Part shown: one piece after another, positions 24,001-37,537 of the stretch | How positions within the stretch are numbered: the stretch's first letter is position 1 | Layout of the letters: each line of letters begins with the position of its first letter | NCBI GenBank assembly: GCA_040954595.2 | Contig: CM082593.2 | Location: 6,386,001 to 6,450,000, forward strand | Length of the DNA: 64,000 nucleotides | Reading direction: 5' to 3' | Source of the DNA: Balanoglossus misakiensis | Lineage: Eukaryota; Hemichordata | Translations under genes and position numbers: made by a program | The notes under the pieces: model-generated | Databases searched by the model: none | Told to the model about the DNA's origin: nothing | Seen by the model: the letters and a program-made list of their open reading frames with translations, nothing else

Positions 24001-25647
24001 AGACACCACTGCAGTAGGTTGAGTAGTGTTTCTGTGTGCGTGCATGCCTACTTAGCAATTCAGGCTTTGTTTGGCATCTCATTGTGCGCCAAATGCTGTG
24101 TTTAGCCTGAGCAGTGATTTACACGGGGAGTGAGTGAGCTGCATGCGAGGAGACAAAGATGACCGGGTGCTTTAACTGAACGCCCGGCGGAGTGTTACTT
24201 TTTGTCCCCGTGTTTTTTTGAAAGGGTCGTCGGGAAGAGAAAAAGGTGGGTCACAATGGAGGCAGTGAGTCGGAAGAATGGGCGATGTATGAGTCAGGGA
24301 CTCGGTGGTGGTTTTTTGGGAGGAAATGATATGCGGTATAGTTTGGTGGCAGGCAGTGCATCTTACGCTTTCACAGCGACGCGGAAATTGAGATGATGCG
24401 GGCAGGTCAGAGCTGGTACAGAATCTTCGCTAGTCGCAAATCACTAGTCTTCCGCGACCCAACAAACGTGAACAGTCAACTGTCTTATCATCAGCGTAGG
24501 AAGTCGGCCAGCAGCTGTATTTAAGCGTCTTTTGACCGAGCTGTGAAGGACTGATTTCCGACCGCTCGGAGTGCACACACTGAGGCAGGTAACGCCCGCA
24601 CATTGTGTTGTCTGATGCTAATCCCACTCCCTTGCGACCGAGTTGTTTTAGATCCTCCTACAGACGGAATCTCGCTGTGGGCATGTTTTGATTTTTTTCC
24701 CCTCAGACCTGCTGTAGCAGCCACTAGAAGATATTGGTTTTGGAGGTGGGGGGGGGGGGGCGAGGGCATATTCTGATAAACGGACGAACTGTGGAGATTA
24801 CGGAGCTTTGAGACACCGGGACTCAGAACAGGCTTTATCTGTGTCTCATCCTTCACTGCCAGATCAGCGTAAACCTTCACGTGCGCTATCAGTATCGCTC
24901 TTGTCACTCTTGTATCTACGCGTTGACCTCGGCAACCGTTTATTTCAACTGCACTGCCCGGTTCCATTCTGTCGGCTCCCACTGAGGCTGTACCTCAAGT
25001 AATGCGCGGAGTGGTGTGAAGTGGTCGCGTCAAATATTTGCTGAAAGCCAGGTAGTTGTTTCTCTCTTTTTTTCCTTCCCTCCGTCCGTGTTTGCCTACG
25101 ACTTGGTGCCATTGTGTTGGTGTTGGTCAAACGTGTAGTGAGTGATGTTTGGCTGTTGGTTGGCAATTGTCCACAGTGGAAGCAGGTGGGGGCAATCTCA
25201 GATCTGTTCTGTGTGTGCGGACGTCACATTCACATCTTACTCAGCCAAACAGGAACTCCTGTAGACTTCAGTGAATGAACAGATTGCTTTCCAGTGAATA
25301 CACCTTTACACAACATAATTATGGGATGTAAGTAGTAGCTTGACTTGAAACTATTTCTTAGCTCTGCTCTTCCTGAAGCTTTTCAGATTTCTCAGAAAGA
25401 TAGTTACTTAAAACTGGGTTCAGAAAAAAAGATCTTAAGTCCACCTACATATAAATCCCATCGTCTTCTCCCAACAATTTTCAGAAGTTGTAATTTAATA
25501 TTTTAGACAGTATCAACATCGATATGATGCCAGGACGAACACAGCTTTGTCAAATGATATATTTCCTAATACTAGCATTTGAACAAAAATGGTAACTGAT
25601 CATTCAAGATAGGAATGTTGTCCTTCATGTTGTCTGACTATTATTTT

Positions 25648-25737
25648 TAGCCTTTCACCCTAGTTCTCTCCATAGTGGTCCAACTTGACCATAGAAAACA
25701 AAAGATTTGGCCCAAACCACGGTAACTAAAAGGGTTA
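25648..25737 (+). mobile_element. AACCCTTT-type short inverted-repeat element, copy 1
   Basis: Begins AGCCTTTCACCCTAGTTC and ends AAAAGGGTTAA. It shares the inner motifs TGGTCCAA, ACCATAGAAAACAA and CAAACCA with the copy at 27631. The left end is slightly decayed. Confidence 0.65.
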
Positions 25738-27630
25738 AGAAAAGGCCCCCCTTCTCCATTCACCTCATAAATCAAGGTCACCTTACATATGTCAATTCAG
25801 TAGCTGCCTTCAGGGGTATTAGTAGTCCCGGTGTAATGATACAGTTGAGTATAGCGTTTAGCGCACACACGACTATTCAGGGTTACGGTGTCCCTGCCTC
25901 TAGACAGTTGTGAATCTCACATATATATTAGGAGGAAAAGTAAGTCTTTCATTTTTTATCAAAAGACAGTTATTTGTGCTTGGACTGTTTCTGTAATTGG
26001 TATCCAAGACACATGTAGAGAGGCTCCACTTAGTTGTCCACAGGCTGTCAAACCGACGTTGTTTACTCGGACTGCTGCCCATGCATAGGCGGCCATTGTT
26101 CCCCGGCGACCACTATCTGATACTCCGTATCATGGCTGGTTACACACAGACATACACACACATCGCCGAAAAACCTCCCCTACATCTAACCATAACAGAA
26201 ATTCAAAAGCTTTTCTGTACGTGCGTTGGGTATCCGGAACAGCACCATTCCAGTGTTTGTCAGAGATCGAAATTTTGAGCGTTTTTGACAGAATTTAGGG
26301 TCGACCCTTCTCCGCAAGGTCTCAGGTGACAGGTTCTGTGTACACGAAAAGGACCAGTCTCCTGTAATCTGTTCTGTAAGTTTACCTCCGTCGCGTAAAC
26401 ACGGGTGTAGACAGAAGGCTTCATTAGCCGAGATTTTCTCAGTATGTGTTTGAAGTAAGTTGTCAAAAAACAGGCCAGGATTTAGCCACAACACATGAGG
26501 AATGCTGAGAGATTGATACAGTATACGTGAATGTATCAACAATCACAGTTGAAAGGATCTTAACCTCAATCTTTGATTGGTTAGTTTCTTTACAGTATAT
26601 ATTTCTGCAACAACTTGAAATTCTTGATTTCAGCATAAATCTAGGTTTTTTTTTCATTGAAAATTGAATCCCCAATTCTCAAACCTTCTTAACGGTGATC
26701 ATTGCAGCCAAGTATTGAACATTGAAAGATTGCTTTGCAAATCTCATCTCGTTTTATTCCCAGGACACGGCCTTTAACAAACAGACAGGTGATCACTGAA
26801 ATGTAGGCGCCAGTGAACGCTAATAATATCTACGTTCAGATGACTTTGATGATTGTGTTTTGATTGTGAGGTTTCCAATTAAATTTTTTTCTCCGCAGTT
26901 GTGGCTCAGTGGACTGATCAGATTTTTGTGGATTTTAATTTTATCCATTCAGGTATTGTGTCATGGGGTATCCTGATACATGTAGTGGGCTGCCGTACAA
27001 GTCTGTCATCGTATTCCGCTGGAGTTCCTGATCAATTAGTGCCGTTGAAGCCGAGAAATTCCCAGGGTGCGACACCTTCAGATGTGTTCCTAATGTTTAT
27101 TCTTTTTGTGTCTTTTCTGTTCTCTGCTGGTTAAGTTGTCAGCATGGGGAGTGAAGTGTTCTGGTTTGAATTCCAGACATTAGATGGTTTGTCTGCAAAT
27201 GATCATTAGGGCCCAGAAGTGAGTGCATACATGCTTATAGATCCAGATCTGTATCTCGAATCACATTATTGCGATTGTGAGAGTTCAAAGGTCATCCAAT
27301 TTTACCGGTATATATATCTGACTGATCTACTCATATCCAGATTTTTTATTTTCGTAGTAATATAGAACATTGGATTAATTTGCCTTCCGTGCATCAAAAT
27401 TGTGATTAAAAAGAGCAGTTTCCATGATAATTTTTGCATAGCAGTTCTTGGTGTGACTGCAGCCAGTCGCAGATTTTCTGTGGGTAGTCACATACAGGTG
27501 TATTCAAATTAGAGGTGATTAAATTCCTTTGGCTTTCTCTGTTTCTTTCATTGGAGTGACGCCAGAGTTTCTCTGAAAGGGGAGTCTAAAATCTGGCCCG
27601 TGTTTTCAGATCTGCAAACTTGGGATCGAT

Positions 27631-27733
27631 TTAACCCTTTCACGTTTCACCCCCAGTTCCCTCTATAGAGGTCCAAAAGTACCATAGAAAACAATGGACT
27701 AGAGTCAAACCATGGTGGTGAGAGGGTTATTAA
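27631..27733 (+). mobile_element. AACCCTTT-type short inverted-repeat element, copy 2 (best preserved)
   Basis: The left end is TTAACCCTTTCAC and the right end is GTGAGAGGGTTATTAA, so TTAA lies at both borders. The inside reads CCCCCAGTTCCCTC, TATAGAGGTCC, ACCATAGAAAACAATGG and CAAACCATGG. TTAA borders and CCC-starting ends resemble piggyBac-type non-autonomous elements; this assignment is an inference. Confidence 0.75.
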
Positions 27734-27962
27734 GCAGAACTGGAAAATACCGGCTCGCTTGTGGATCACCTGACAATCACACCACATTTAGCTCCGACTA
27801 CTGAAAGTGGGAACGGGGTACAGGTACGTGTACCTTGGAGGTGAAAGGTCACAAGGAGATCACAATTGTTCGGTGTGGAGGTGGGGATGTGACCCAGCCC
27901 ACTGTCATTGTCACCTGCCCCTTTCATTGTTGCGCGGAATCTTTCCAGTGTTATTGATGAAG

Positions 27963-28054
27963 AGGGGGGCTTGAATGCGCAACCATGTGTGAAGAGCCTG
28001 CCCTTCCCAAATGCGTGAAACAGTCATTCATTACTAGTTGAGCTAAGCTCCCAT
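27963..28054 (-). mobile_element. tRNA-derived SINE-like sequence
   Basis: On the minus strand an A-box-like stretch, GGAGCTTAGCTCAACTAGT (28052-28034), is followed about 60 bases later by a B-box-like CATTCAAGCCCCC. The order and spacing are those of an internal polymerase III promoter with an enlarged loop. It does not fold into a functional tRNA by eye. Confidence 0.4.
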
Positions 28055-29828
28055 TTGGTCCTCACTATTGCCAAGGGTCAGTAGCTCGTGGAGAGTGCAC
28101 AAGTAAGCAGGTAAGATTGAAAATCTGTTTGAAAAGAAAGTTACTCGTTTCACCTACATGGTAGTGATCAGAAAAGGAATTCGGTTTTATAGGAGTCGTA
28201 CTGCTCTAAATTTTATGGGTTTTACGTCTGTCTTGTGGTTACAATGGTACCAGGTGGCAACTAGATGTAAGTTCTCCTGGCCAACGTGTTGAATCAGCTC
28301 ATATTGTTGAGTGTATGGTACATGTCTGAGTATTTTCATGAGTGTGTACTGGCATTGCACGAAAATCTTCATGAGATTGAGTGTGTACACAGCTGCTTGC
28401 GCTGGTCAATGGACAGCCCGTGCTATGGTCACACTCCTAGCATACCCCCATGCAAAAATAAACAATGTGCAAAAGTATTTCATGTGCGATGGCACATTGT
28501 TTCTGTTTGTGAAGATGCTGTATTTATTTAAAGGGGAGATTTGATGCAAAATTTGTTTACCAACGAAGAGTTCTGTGTACAGACAAAAAGGTGTATTGGT
28601 TTATTTCTACCCGAATTCCCACATCAACAAATACGGGCCTTTATTAGGGAAAGTGTTTGGAAAGTTATGGGCAACGGAACTTGTTGCGTGTGTCTCTGGG
28701 TCACTTTCACTGATCCTTTCATTCGGACATCCTCAAGAGTAAAACCATTGTATCAGTCGACAATATCGCTGTGTGGTCGGATTTGCATAAAATGCAGCTT
28801 TTGATGAAACCCAAATGAGTGAATTGGGTTTTGTCGAATCTGAACAACACTTGTTTTGGTGCCGTGTGAGAGTGTTCAATGGGTTAGGTGGATAGATAAC
28901 ATTGTTAGGGAAATTCCATTGTAACGATTCTTTTTGTTTCAATTCTTCTAAAACAATGCTCATCTGCTGTGTCAAAGTACCAGGATGATCTGTGCTGTGA
29001 TTTCAGGGGTAAGGTTTTTATTTGTGTCTATAGTCCGAGTTGTGGACATGAGAAATTGTAAACACAGCGATGTTTTCGTCTGTAGTTCCTGAGCTTGTTG
29101 ATACTGGAGACAGAAGTTTGAACCGGTCCGTTGTACGCTGTATGAATTGGAAGCTGTCAGCATAGGCAATCTATCAGTGGCATTAATGGTTTTAACGCTA
29201 TTATGATGCTTATGGCCTGTACAGGGTCTTTGTTTGTTGGGGGAATGGTAATTGAGAACCATTTTGGGGGCTCATTTGCATGATAATGCACCAATTAGCT
29301 GTAAAAAGTCCCCCCTTCAATGTCACACATCTGACTTGGGTTTAGAGTTGGCTATTCAGTCTGACTGTTACGCGGACTGTTTACATCTTTCCAGTTGACA
29401 GACTCGGGTGCACAGTGCAGAGATTTTGGTAATTGACCGCGGTGGGCCCCGTGTTTTGAAAGAGTCGGTCCGTCCTCGCGTCGACGTAAAACGATCCCGA
29501 GCATCTGCTGAGTGATAGGCCGGTCCCATGATGCACCGGGGGCTCTCCCCGTATAATGCATTCGCCGGGCTGTGTAGTGCCGGTCGGTCGTTGTTTCGAG
29601 GAGCGGGGGTCGGAGGTTAAATGCGGTGTCGGTCCTGCAAATTGCCAGGAATGTTAAAATGTGCAGTAGCTGTGAAAGAGAGCGGTGTTTACTCGGTGCT
29701 CAGGTACGTGAAGCGAGGGTTGCCTTCAGAGCGTTGCTAGTCCTCATCGGCGAGAGGTCACATAGCTATATCAACACAGAGCTCACAGCTGCTTAGAGAG
29801 CTAGCCCGGTGTTTTCGTTCTCTGTGGA

Positions 29829-29890
29829 TATATATAAACGCTCAGAGGCTGTTGAGACAGACGTGGACACAGTTGTTGTGACAAGCAACA
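29829..29890 (+). promoter_or_regulatory. Candidate alternative promoter with TATA box and short first exon
   Basis: TATATATAAA at 29829-29838 is followed after about 25-30 bases by a short segment that ends at a strong donor, CAACA|GTAAGT, after 29890. The upstream 400 bp is GC-richer than the intron around it. This could be an internal promoter of Ndst. It is unproven. Confidence 0.3.
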
Positions 29891-32770
29891 GTAAGTTCAT
29901 TTCCCAGATCTCCTTGACAGTTGAAAACAGATGAATTCTGCATCTGTAACAGATGTGCCAGTTGTACAAGAGTTGTCGTAAAAATATTTTTACCGGATCT
30001 CAATGGAAATGTGTGAAATGTACCAGTGGCTTATATTGTCACAGCTAACCTCTGGTGATCGTAATTGCCAGGTATTTTCGTCAGAAGTAGATCTCGATGT
30101 ATGGCGGTGTTATCCGTCTTTCAGTCAGATCAAAGGGTCCTCCTTTTTTTACGCACAAAACGGCTAGTGAAGCAAATCTTCGAAAAACAACATTCCAGCG
30201 CGAAGAAAGATTTCTGTCCCCGAGCAGTGACGTGACTGAGATTGAGCAGGCTTCTGGTTTCTTGGTTTGTATATGCGCGTATACCTCCAGGGAGGTTTGA
30301 CCCTCCCGACTGGCTTCTGTTGTTCAGCATCTGCGAGTGTGGTTACGCTGTTTAATCACCGAGCGTCGGCTGCTGGTTTCCGTGGGAATGGTACGTCGCG
30401 AGAATCTGATGAACTCAAGCTGGTTTGGGGAGGAAAAGGTTAATGTCGAAAGATCGCTGCCTGATAATCTTAGGATGGTTTCTTTTTATGTGTGGTGTAA
30501 TCATGGCAGGCTCTACCCAGTGTAATGAAAGAACATCTTGATCACGCGGGCTGTTTAGCAAAGAGGCATAAGATGCGGTTTTCACAAGGATGGATCGCAA
30601 AACCGACTGTTGCTTTTCATTTAATTTGTCTTTTTTAAAGTCAGTCCGTAACCGCAGGTTTATTATTTAGCCCTGAGAATCCTCGGAAAGGCTTTTAAGC
30701 TCGTCTGTTGATATATGACGGGACAGGCCGGCTGTCTTTGTAGATTTAGACGGCACAGTGTGACCCTGTGTGTGGCTGGCCTTGGTGACCATCGTTCATC
30801 GAGAATGTGACGGCCCATCAGTTCTCAAAGAATACATGTTGTTCCTTACACATAATTGCTGTGCTTACATCTTTAGTGCCCATATGTACACATTGTGCAT
30901 AATAATAGAACATCAAAGTGATTTTTAATGGAAGACAGTTGGAGTGGAGGTTAGCCCTCTTCGAGGTCTGTTTATTCGAAGTCCTTTACTTGACTCTCTG
31001 CCTTCACAATCTTTCAAGTGCCTGTGTTTGTCAAAAAAGACGTCTAGACTAAACTATCTCCTGAAGAGGCTGGTAACGCGATAAAGTTGTCGTCTGGCTT
31101 GATTTTCAGTCTGGAATTAGATAATGGCACTGACAGAACCAACCAATCATGTTCCAGCTCTATTTTCACCCTGTATTTAGATTTTATCCAAATTTTAGTG
31201 ACATTTTGTAGTACACACCAAAAATTATAAATTGAAGTGTTCACATTCCATACCAATTATGCAAATACTAGCTCAGTAAATGTAAATAACATCAAAATGA
31301 AAATTCTGAGCAGCTTTTTCTCCCCGTTACATATTGAAAAATTCAGTCCGTGTGTTCTAATATGTAGCTTAGATAAACAACAAGAAGAATTTAGATAGTG
31401 ATTCATGATTTTACTTTTTGGTAATAATACTTATGCTATTAACATTTGACTTTGAGTAAATAATTGCAAATTGATTTTTTCATAGCAAAGACCAATATCC
31501 TGTGTACTTATCTTCAGAAAATGCCACTTATATTACCACGAATGGCATCTCATTAGATTTATTGGGAGATTAATGATATGACATTAATTAGACAAACTGT
31601 CACTCACAGAAAATGAAATTGGTTTTACATTTTACGGTCATCAAATTTTTTTATCTGGGTGGTTTTATGAACAAAAATAACAGATTTAAAGGCATGGCAA
31701 TTTGCCCACAAGTCTACGAGAAATGTAATCCAGATATTGCAATATATATATATAAATTCACATTCGTAGCTTCCTTGGTTTATTATTCATGCACAGTTTA
31801 CCTTCAATAACCACTGAGGATCAGTAAGATTTCACGAATCTGAGACTAAAATTGATGCATCTCGGCCGAGATATAAATTGACTTTCACGTTGTAAATGTC
31901 GAAGTCCTGACATACGCATTAATTATTAAGATGATTGAACTACTCTGTCTGCGTCGAGAGCGTTTCATCGAATCGTAAACAAAACGTGACTGTCATGGGG
32001 GAAAGTCTGGGAACGGTCGTGATCATTCTAGCTGAACGACCCGGCCATGTACGAGCTGGTTTATTGATTTAAAGCTTGAGTTCGTTTTGGTTAGGTATGC
32101 ACGGAGAATTTAAATTCCATGAACTTAGCAAGAAACCTGTATACATGTATGTGCAAAAATATACCTGTATGTTATAATGGGGCATCTTGTGTGATATTTT
32201 ACAGAAATTTTCTACACCCATTTATATGCTAGCTGTGGCATATCCCCCATACAGCTGCACTTGAACACTGGTGGTTGATTGTTTCATAACAGTTGGTTTT
32301 GTAAATTGATGCTTTGAATTACATGTACTACTTCTCCGGTTTTAAATTTTTACGTTCTCGAATTATGACTCGGAAGTGGTTGTTTTTCGATACCACTTTC
32401 GTAAAATCGCATTCCCACTGCAGTGTTTTTTTGTATCATTTGCAAACCGCAGTCTTGCTGTTTGCATGGCCACCACAAAGATTTACTGAATCCATTAATA
32501 GCATTCCATCAACACAGACACAGACATTGAGAGTAAAATCCAGTCAATTATCCCGACTCATTTTTCTTTCTTCGTCGATAGAGAGAGAGAGGAAAGTAGA
32601 AGAAAGCATGCTATAATTAGCAGGAAATGGAATTTTTTTTCACGATGTGTCTTTTCGCGTAGTTACCTACACTAATGCCTGTTGATCATGAAATATGGAT
32701 TAGGGGCCACAAAAATCAACTCCCATGATTCCTTGTCAGTCACTCAAATGATGGTTGTTGTTATTTCGCT

Positions 32771-32869
32771 TTGAATCTTTCACCACAGTGGTTCAGTCCA
32801 AACCCGTTGTGTTCTACATGGTACGGTTGGACCTCTATAGAGGGAACTAGGGGGTGAAAGGGTTATTAA
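32771..32869 (-). mobile_element. AACCCTTT-type short inverted-repeat element, copy 3
   Basis: Reverse orientation to copy 2: GGACCTCTATAGAGGGAACT, then GGGGGTGAAAGGGTTATTAA on the plus strand. The left end (TTGAATCTTTCACCAC) has mutated away from the consensus. TTAA is kept on the right. Confidence 0.75.
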
Positions 32870-33040
32870 AGAACATCTGCATGACTGGATGCGGTAAATC
32901 TTCGCTGGGCAAATTGGCTTCATTTTGCCGGGACTGCTTGCTGGCTTTTAAAACAGGGAGTGTGTCTGCATCTGGTAACTGTGGTGTCTCATTACACTAA
33001 ATGCCATGTTTCATTGTGCATAATGTGTGCACGTGTCTTT

Positions 33041-33122
33041 TTAGCCTTTCACCCCTGTTTCCTGTAAATGGGTGCACCCATGTCATTGAAAACAATGGAT
33101 CAAACCAAGAAGGAAAAGTTAA
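33041..33122 (+). mobile_element. AACCCTTT-type short inverted-repeat element, copy 4 (diverged)
   Basis: Left end TTAGCCTTTCACCCC, right end AGGAAAAGTTAA, with GAAAACAATGGATCAAACCA inside as in copy 2. It lies only 172 bp after copy 3. Confidence 0.6.
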
Positions 33123-33611
33123 TGTGCTGGAATGCGACAATCGTCACATATTAATCAGAAAAATATTTCTTGCGTAAAGACATTTTTATTTTAATTCTCT
33201 CAATGTGCAGACAAATAAAATCAGTTAGGTTTTCACTCATTTTGTGTCACTTACATGAAATTTGATAATACAGTATTGCCTATCATTATGAGTGAATCCA
33301 GATATCTCAAAATCTCTCCCTCAATGAAAGTTATTTGTAGTAATCCAATGCTACAGTTTAGTCAATTATAGAGTTATATAACTATTTAATTCCAAATTAA
33401 TAGGAAATTAAAACATGATTAGTGTATTATTCAGGCACATTTATATTTAATGGCGCTAATATTGGTTCTGCTAATTTGGACTTAAATGTAAATTGGCAGG
33501 GGGTGTGTCATTTCCTGTACTGCATTGGATGGTTTGTTTGGATTACTGAACTGACCATGGTCTAAACAAAGCTCTTCAGATTGCGAGATTTATCAAGTAT
33601 TTTGTCATCTG

Positions 33612-33716
33612 TTAGGAGTTGGTTCCCGACATCTTAGATGGTTAAGACGCTCTCACAGTCGGTTCAGCATGTTTCAATGTTGCCCTTTCTTGATTTGATC
33701 GGGTTCGAAAGTGCCT
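33612..33716 (+). mobile_element. tRNA-derived SINE-like sequence
   Basis: An A-box-like CTTAGATGGTTAAGACGCTC at 33633-33652 is followed by a near-perfect B box GGGTTCGAAAGTGCC at 33701-33715. The gap of about 50 bases is larger than in a normal tRNA gene, and no acceptor stem is clear, so it is read as a SINE head and not a tRNA gene. Confidence 0.45.
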
Positions 33717-36700
33717 TGGGTAGCAATTTGTACAAAGGTCAGTCCTGGCGTGTCGGATCAATTTCATGGTAGTTTTCTGGGGATAGTTAGAACCGGCTAT
33801 CTGCTATCCCCAAATTTTGGCATGTCAGCTTATTTTGAGCAGTTGAGACGCAGACTTTGCAAATTGGATAGCTTGTGGTCGGGAGGAGATACTATCCAGA
33901 CTGAGTTATCGACACGTGGTTGTAAATTCTGCATTCCTTGATTTAACCAAAGCGTAGTTTTGTGTTCTGTCATAATAGGACTGGTCTGTGTCCACACAGA
34001 ATTCAGTGTATGCAGTTTCAACCTTTCAAATTTCCCTTGTATCTTTGTATGTACATGTTCTTGTATAGGAAGCCCATTTAGTATTACAGGAAAAGCTAGC
34101 AGTGCTGGAGTGGCTTGAAAATACTTTCAGTTAATGAAACTGGTGATCAAATTAGCTGGTACAATTCACAAGTTCACCAAACTTCTTGAAACCCTAGCCG
34201 CACTCACACAGCTGTACTCCATCGCACTGAAATATCATACACACGCACCATGTATCACTTCGCGAGGTGGGGGTAGAAACGTGTCAAGTGAGTTTGTTTA
34301 GCAGCTAGTTTTTGAAGTTCCGGAAGACAAAGCTATTTGCAATGTTTACTTTTTTTCGCTAGGAGGTAATTTCTGCGTTGCTAGCATTCTGTCCTGCGCT
34401 ACAGATCTTGCGATTTTCTACGTACTTGTGTGTGACATGACAGAGGCTGGTAAGGTCTGAGTTAAAATTGGCTCTCTGTGAATTCAGTTTCTGTATCCAT
34501 GGAAACTGTAGCCTAGGCGTAATTTCTTTTTCTGCGTTATTCAAATCATAGGGATTGTGTCGAATCGACCTGTGCAGTGTCGCACACCATACAGCGTGTA
34601 ACAGCGGTCCATGGACGCTTGAATAAACAGAACTTTGCTAGCAAAGGTGATGTGTTCTTGCACCGGTTCAGGTGGCTCTGATGGCTTGTGTCAACATGGA
34701 AGAAGCTTGATTAATAATAGCTGAGTGCTGGCAGTTGTGAATTTCTTGAAGGTTTGAATGGCTCTTTCTCTGTATTTTGCTGCCCCAGTTCTTTCTGAAG
34801 GAGAATTCTTAATAACGTTAAAATTAGATTAGCGTTGTGTGAGGAATAGTCCCTGAAAGCATACATCGCAATGAACATCATGTTTATCACTGTACTGTTG
34901 TATTTCTGTCGTTATTTGAAATTCTTTGATGGGAAGAGCTTGGAAGTACACAGCATAGAGTTTACATGACGACTGCAGTAACTCAATTTTTGTTGTGGTA
35001 TTTGCGATTTTGTCCACTTTGTCTAGAATTATGGGGCAAAATAGGGAAAAATGTGCAAAAATGATGAAAATGTTGCACCACAGTTCGACAGTAAAACATG
35101 TCGCGTTCAAAGGGTTAATAAACAAATCCCTCAATTCGGTCCATTCAGCCGTAATTAGATAAAGGAATTTCAGTTCTTCAAAATGTAACATGTACTGTTT
35201 CGTGCGTGTTGTTGCAGATTGTCTGGTGTAGATATCGATTTATTCCTGCAGGGCAGTAAAGGTCGGACTTTGTTTAGACCGACGCTATCATTTCGCGGTG
35301 ATCCTCTTGATACCGTGGATTAACTTATTGGACAAACAAATGCATTGAAGTCGACATGGCCATTTTAGTGGGCAGAAAACCTACTTCACAAACAGCCGTA
35401 ACTGACAGGGCAGCCATTATTGCAAGGGACAGAATTTACAGCATTATCAACGTTATCATGCAATCATTCCCAGTAATATAAGATGAAAACATCAGGGGTG
35501 ATGCGGTTCAAACGATAACCCTACTACCAGTATCGGAGTGCTTCATGACTGAAAATTAAAGGTTGATAGCAGAGCTACGTAGCATGATTTGTAAACGCTT
35601 GTGTGGCAAATTGATTCGGTAAATTACCCATACTGCACATGTGTGTGGGCGTTCTCATCAGTAGGGGGGCCTTATGAATTGAACGTGTCATATTCATTGG
35701 TAAAATCGTAATGTACTAACATGTAATAGTATCAGAAACTGTTGTCATTACATTTACTTGTGACAAAACCGAAAGATCACCTCACAGGGGTGCTGTATAC
35801 TTCTCAAATTCAGAGTCATGAGAGCTTACAGTTATCACAGTCTGTGTTTTTCCAGTCATCAACATCTGATTCTCTCTTTCTCGTCCCGATCACTCAAAAC
35901 ACCTTTTTATACCGTGATAAACTGTTTTTCTGTGGTTGAAATGCAGTGGCCGTGCAAGCATGAGACGTATTTAGAAAATAAATACATAGAGATGTTGATA
36001 GCCTCCATAAGTGCCATTAATTAGCCACCCTTGGGTGCTGTGCGCCCGTGCCGTGCTCCCACATGGGGTCAAAGGTCGGGCTAGTGACAGTTTTAGCAGC
36101 CATTATCATCAGGCAGTCTCTTTCGGCTCAGACACTTGACTCCGGGTGGAAGGACGTCTCCCCTGTGGGGGTAACTGCAATTCCTTGTGGAGTATGACAT
36201 CAGTGTGTTTTGCATACAAACGACGAAAGTCGGATGCTGAGATTCTGAAAATTTGTTCACTATAAGGCACCCTGTACAAAAGTCTAGAATCTATCGATGT
36301 GGTTCCCAACTCCGCTTGGTTTGACAGAGCCAGGGATCAAAAAGGAGTCTGTATTGTCTTTGACATCAGGATAATTATTTGTTGTGTGTACATTATGATG
36401 TCAGATTTGTTGGTGTAAGTAAGCATGCATGCAAGTTTAGATTGAATCAAAAATAATGCCATTGATGATTCTTGTTCTCGGGCTTTATTCACTCACAATG
36501 AAATCTGAATTCTGAACAAACAACGGCAACCTTCAGATAACAGTGGCGTCCAAAGTTAGTATAAACAGCGTTCTTGTGCGCTTTGGGACACTGCTCTACT
36601 TGGGCAGTTTCCAGATGTAAGATGAAGTCACTACATCAATTCAGAAGACAGGTTTCTATACTGTAGTTATCAACTCAAGCCGTGTGAAAGAAACGTTTTT

Positions 36701-37537
36701 CACGTCGTGATATTACCCAGAAGCCTAACCTTGCACTAAAATCAAAGTGTGTGTTTACACTCGCGTCGTTTTCGCGTTTGATTTATACATCCATCTGTCT
36801 GCATTTAAGTCTGGCTAAGTAAAATGAATGATAAAACGGTATATCTCATGCCTCCTGGCTGAAGGTGATGTTATGCGGGCGATATTTCATTGTGATGTAC
36901 AACCCGGTTAGGACTTTATGGCATAATAATATCCTGTAAAAGTCGTAACCTCCGTGTAATATACAGCATTCTGTCTTGTAAAGTTGTAAAAGTGTCAGAT
37001 GTGTCCTCGTTACTTGTTATAGCTACTTAGCAAAGAGAATTTACGTGAATGATTCAATATGCGTATGTGGATAAACCCTGTCTTGCAGATTCTTATTTGT
37101 GACTGCATTTCTTTGTTCAGGATTCCACAGGCATGTGTGTGCGATAGTAAACCATATCTCTTATCTGGCTTCATGGCTAATAGCCCTGACTAATTTCAGG
37201 CGAGCTGCCAGGCAGAATGACCTAGATCTCTTTAATACTGATGTTTTTTTCTCACCCCACATGAGATGGTTTGACCCAATACATGTATATGTACATGTAG
37301 TTGTTTGTGGTATGGGTGGACCTTTACACATGGAGGTGGGGGGTGTGTAGGATGAAAGTGGTGTATGTTGGGGGTGTGTAGGATGAATTCAGAGACTTTT
37401 ACTGAGTTGTACATTTATCGAGTCGCAGTTTTAGACGAGTGGGAAAAAAACACTTGATCTGTAGGATATTTTAGTGCTCTCAGAGCATAAAAGTTATCTC
37501 TAAACTACATAGTTCTTTTTCTATTTACTAATTTCAG

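Larger units (their letters stand above)
18001..37537. other. Non-coding DNA, second part of the putative Ndst 5'UTR intron
   Basis: No exon of a recognisable protein is seen. It holds four copies of the AACCCTTT element, two tRNA-like SINE candidates, homopolymers (G run near 19858-19871, T run near 19946, G run near 24749), and short GC-richer islands near 21600-21780, 24200-25200 and 29400-29900 that could be alternative first exons. Two copies of GGGGGTGTGTAGGATGA occur at 37334-37386. Confidence 0.5.

Noticed and set aside
33612-33716. A functional tRNA gene
   Set aside because: Internal promoter boxes are present but no acceptor stem or anticodon arm can be drawn; a SINE is the better reading.
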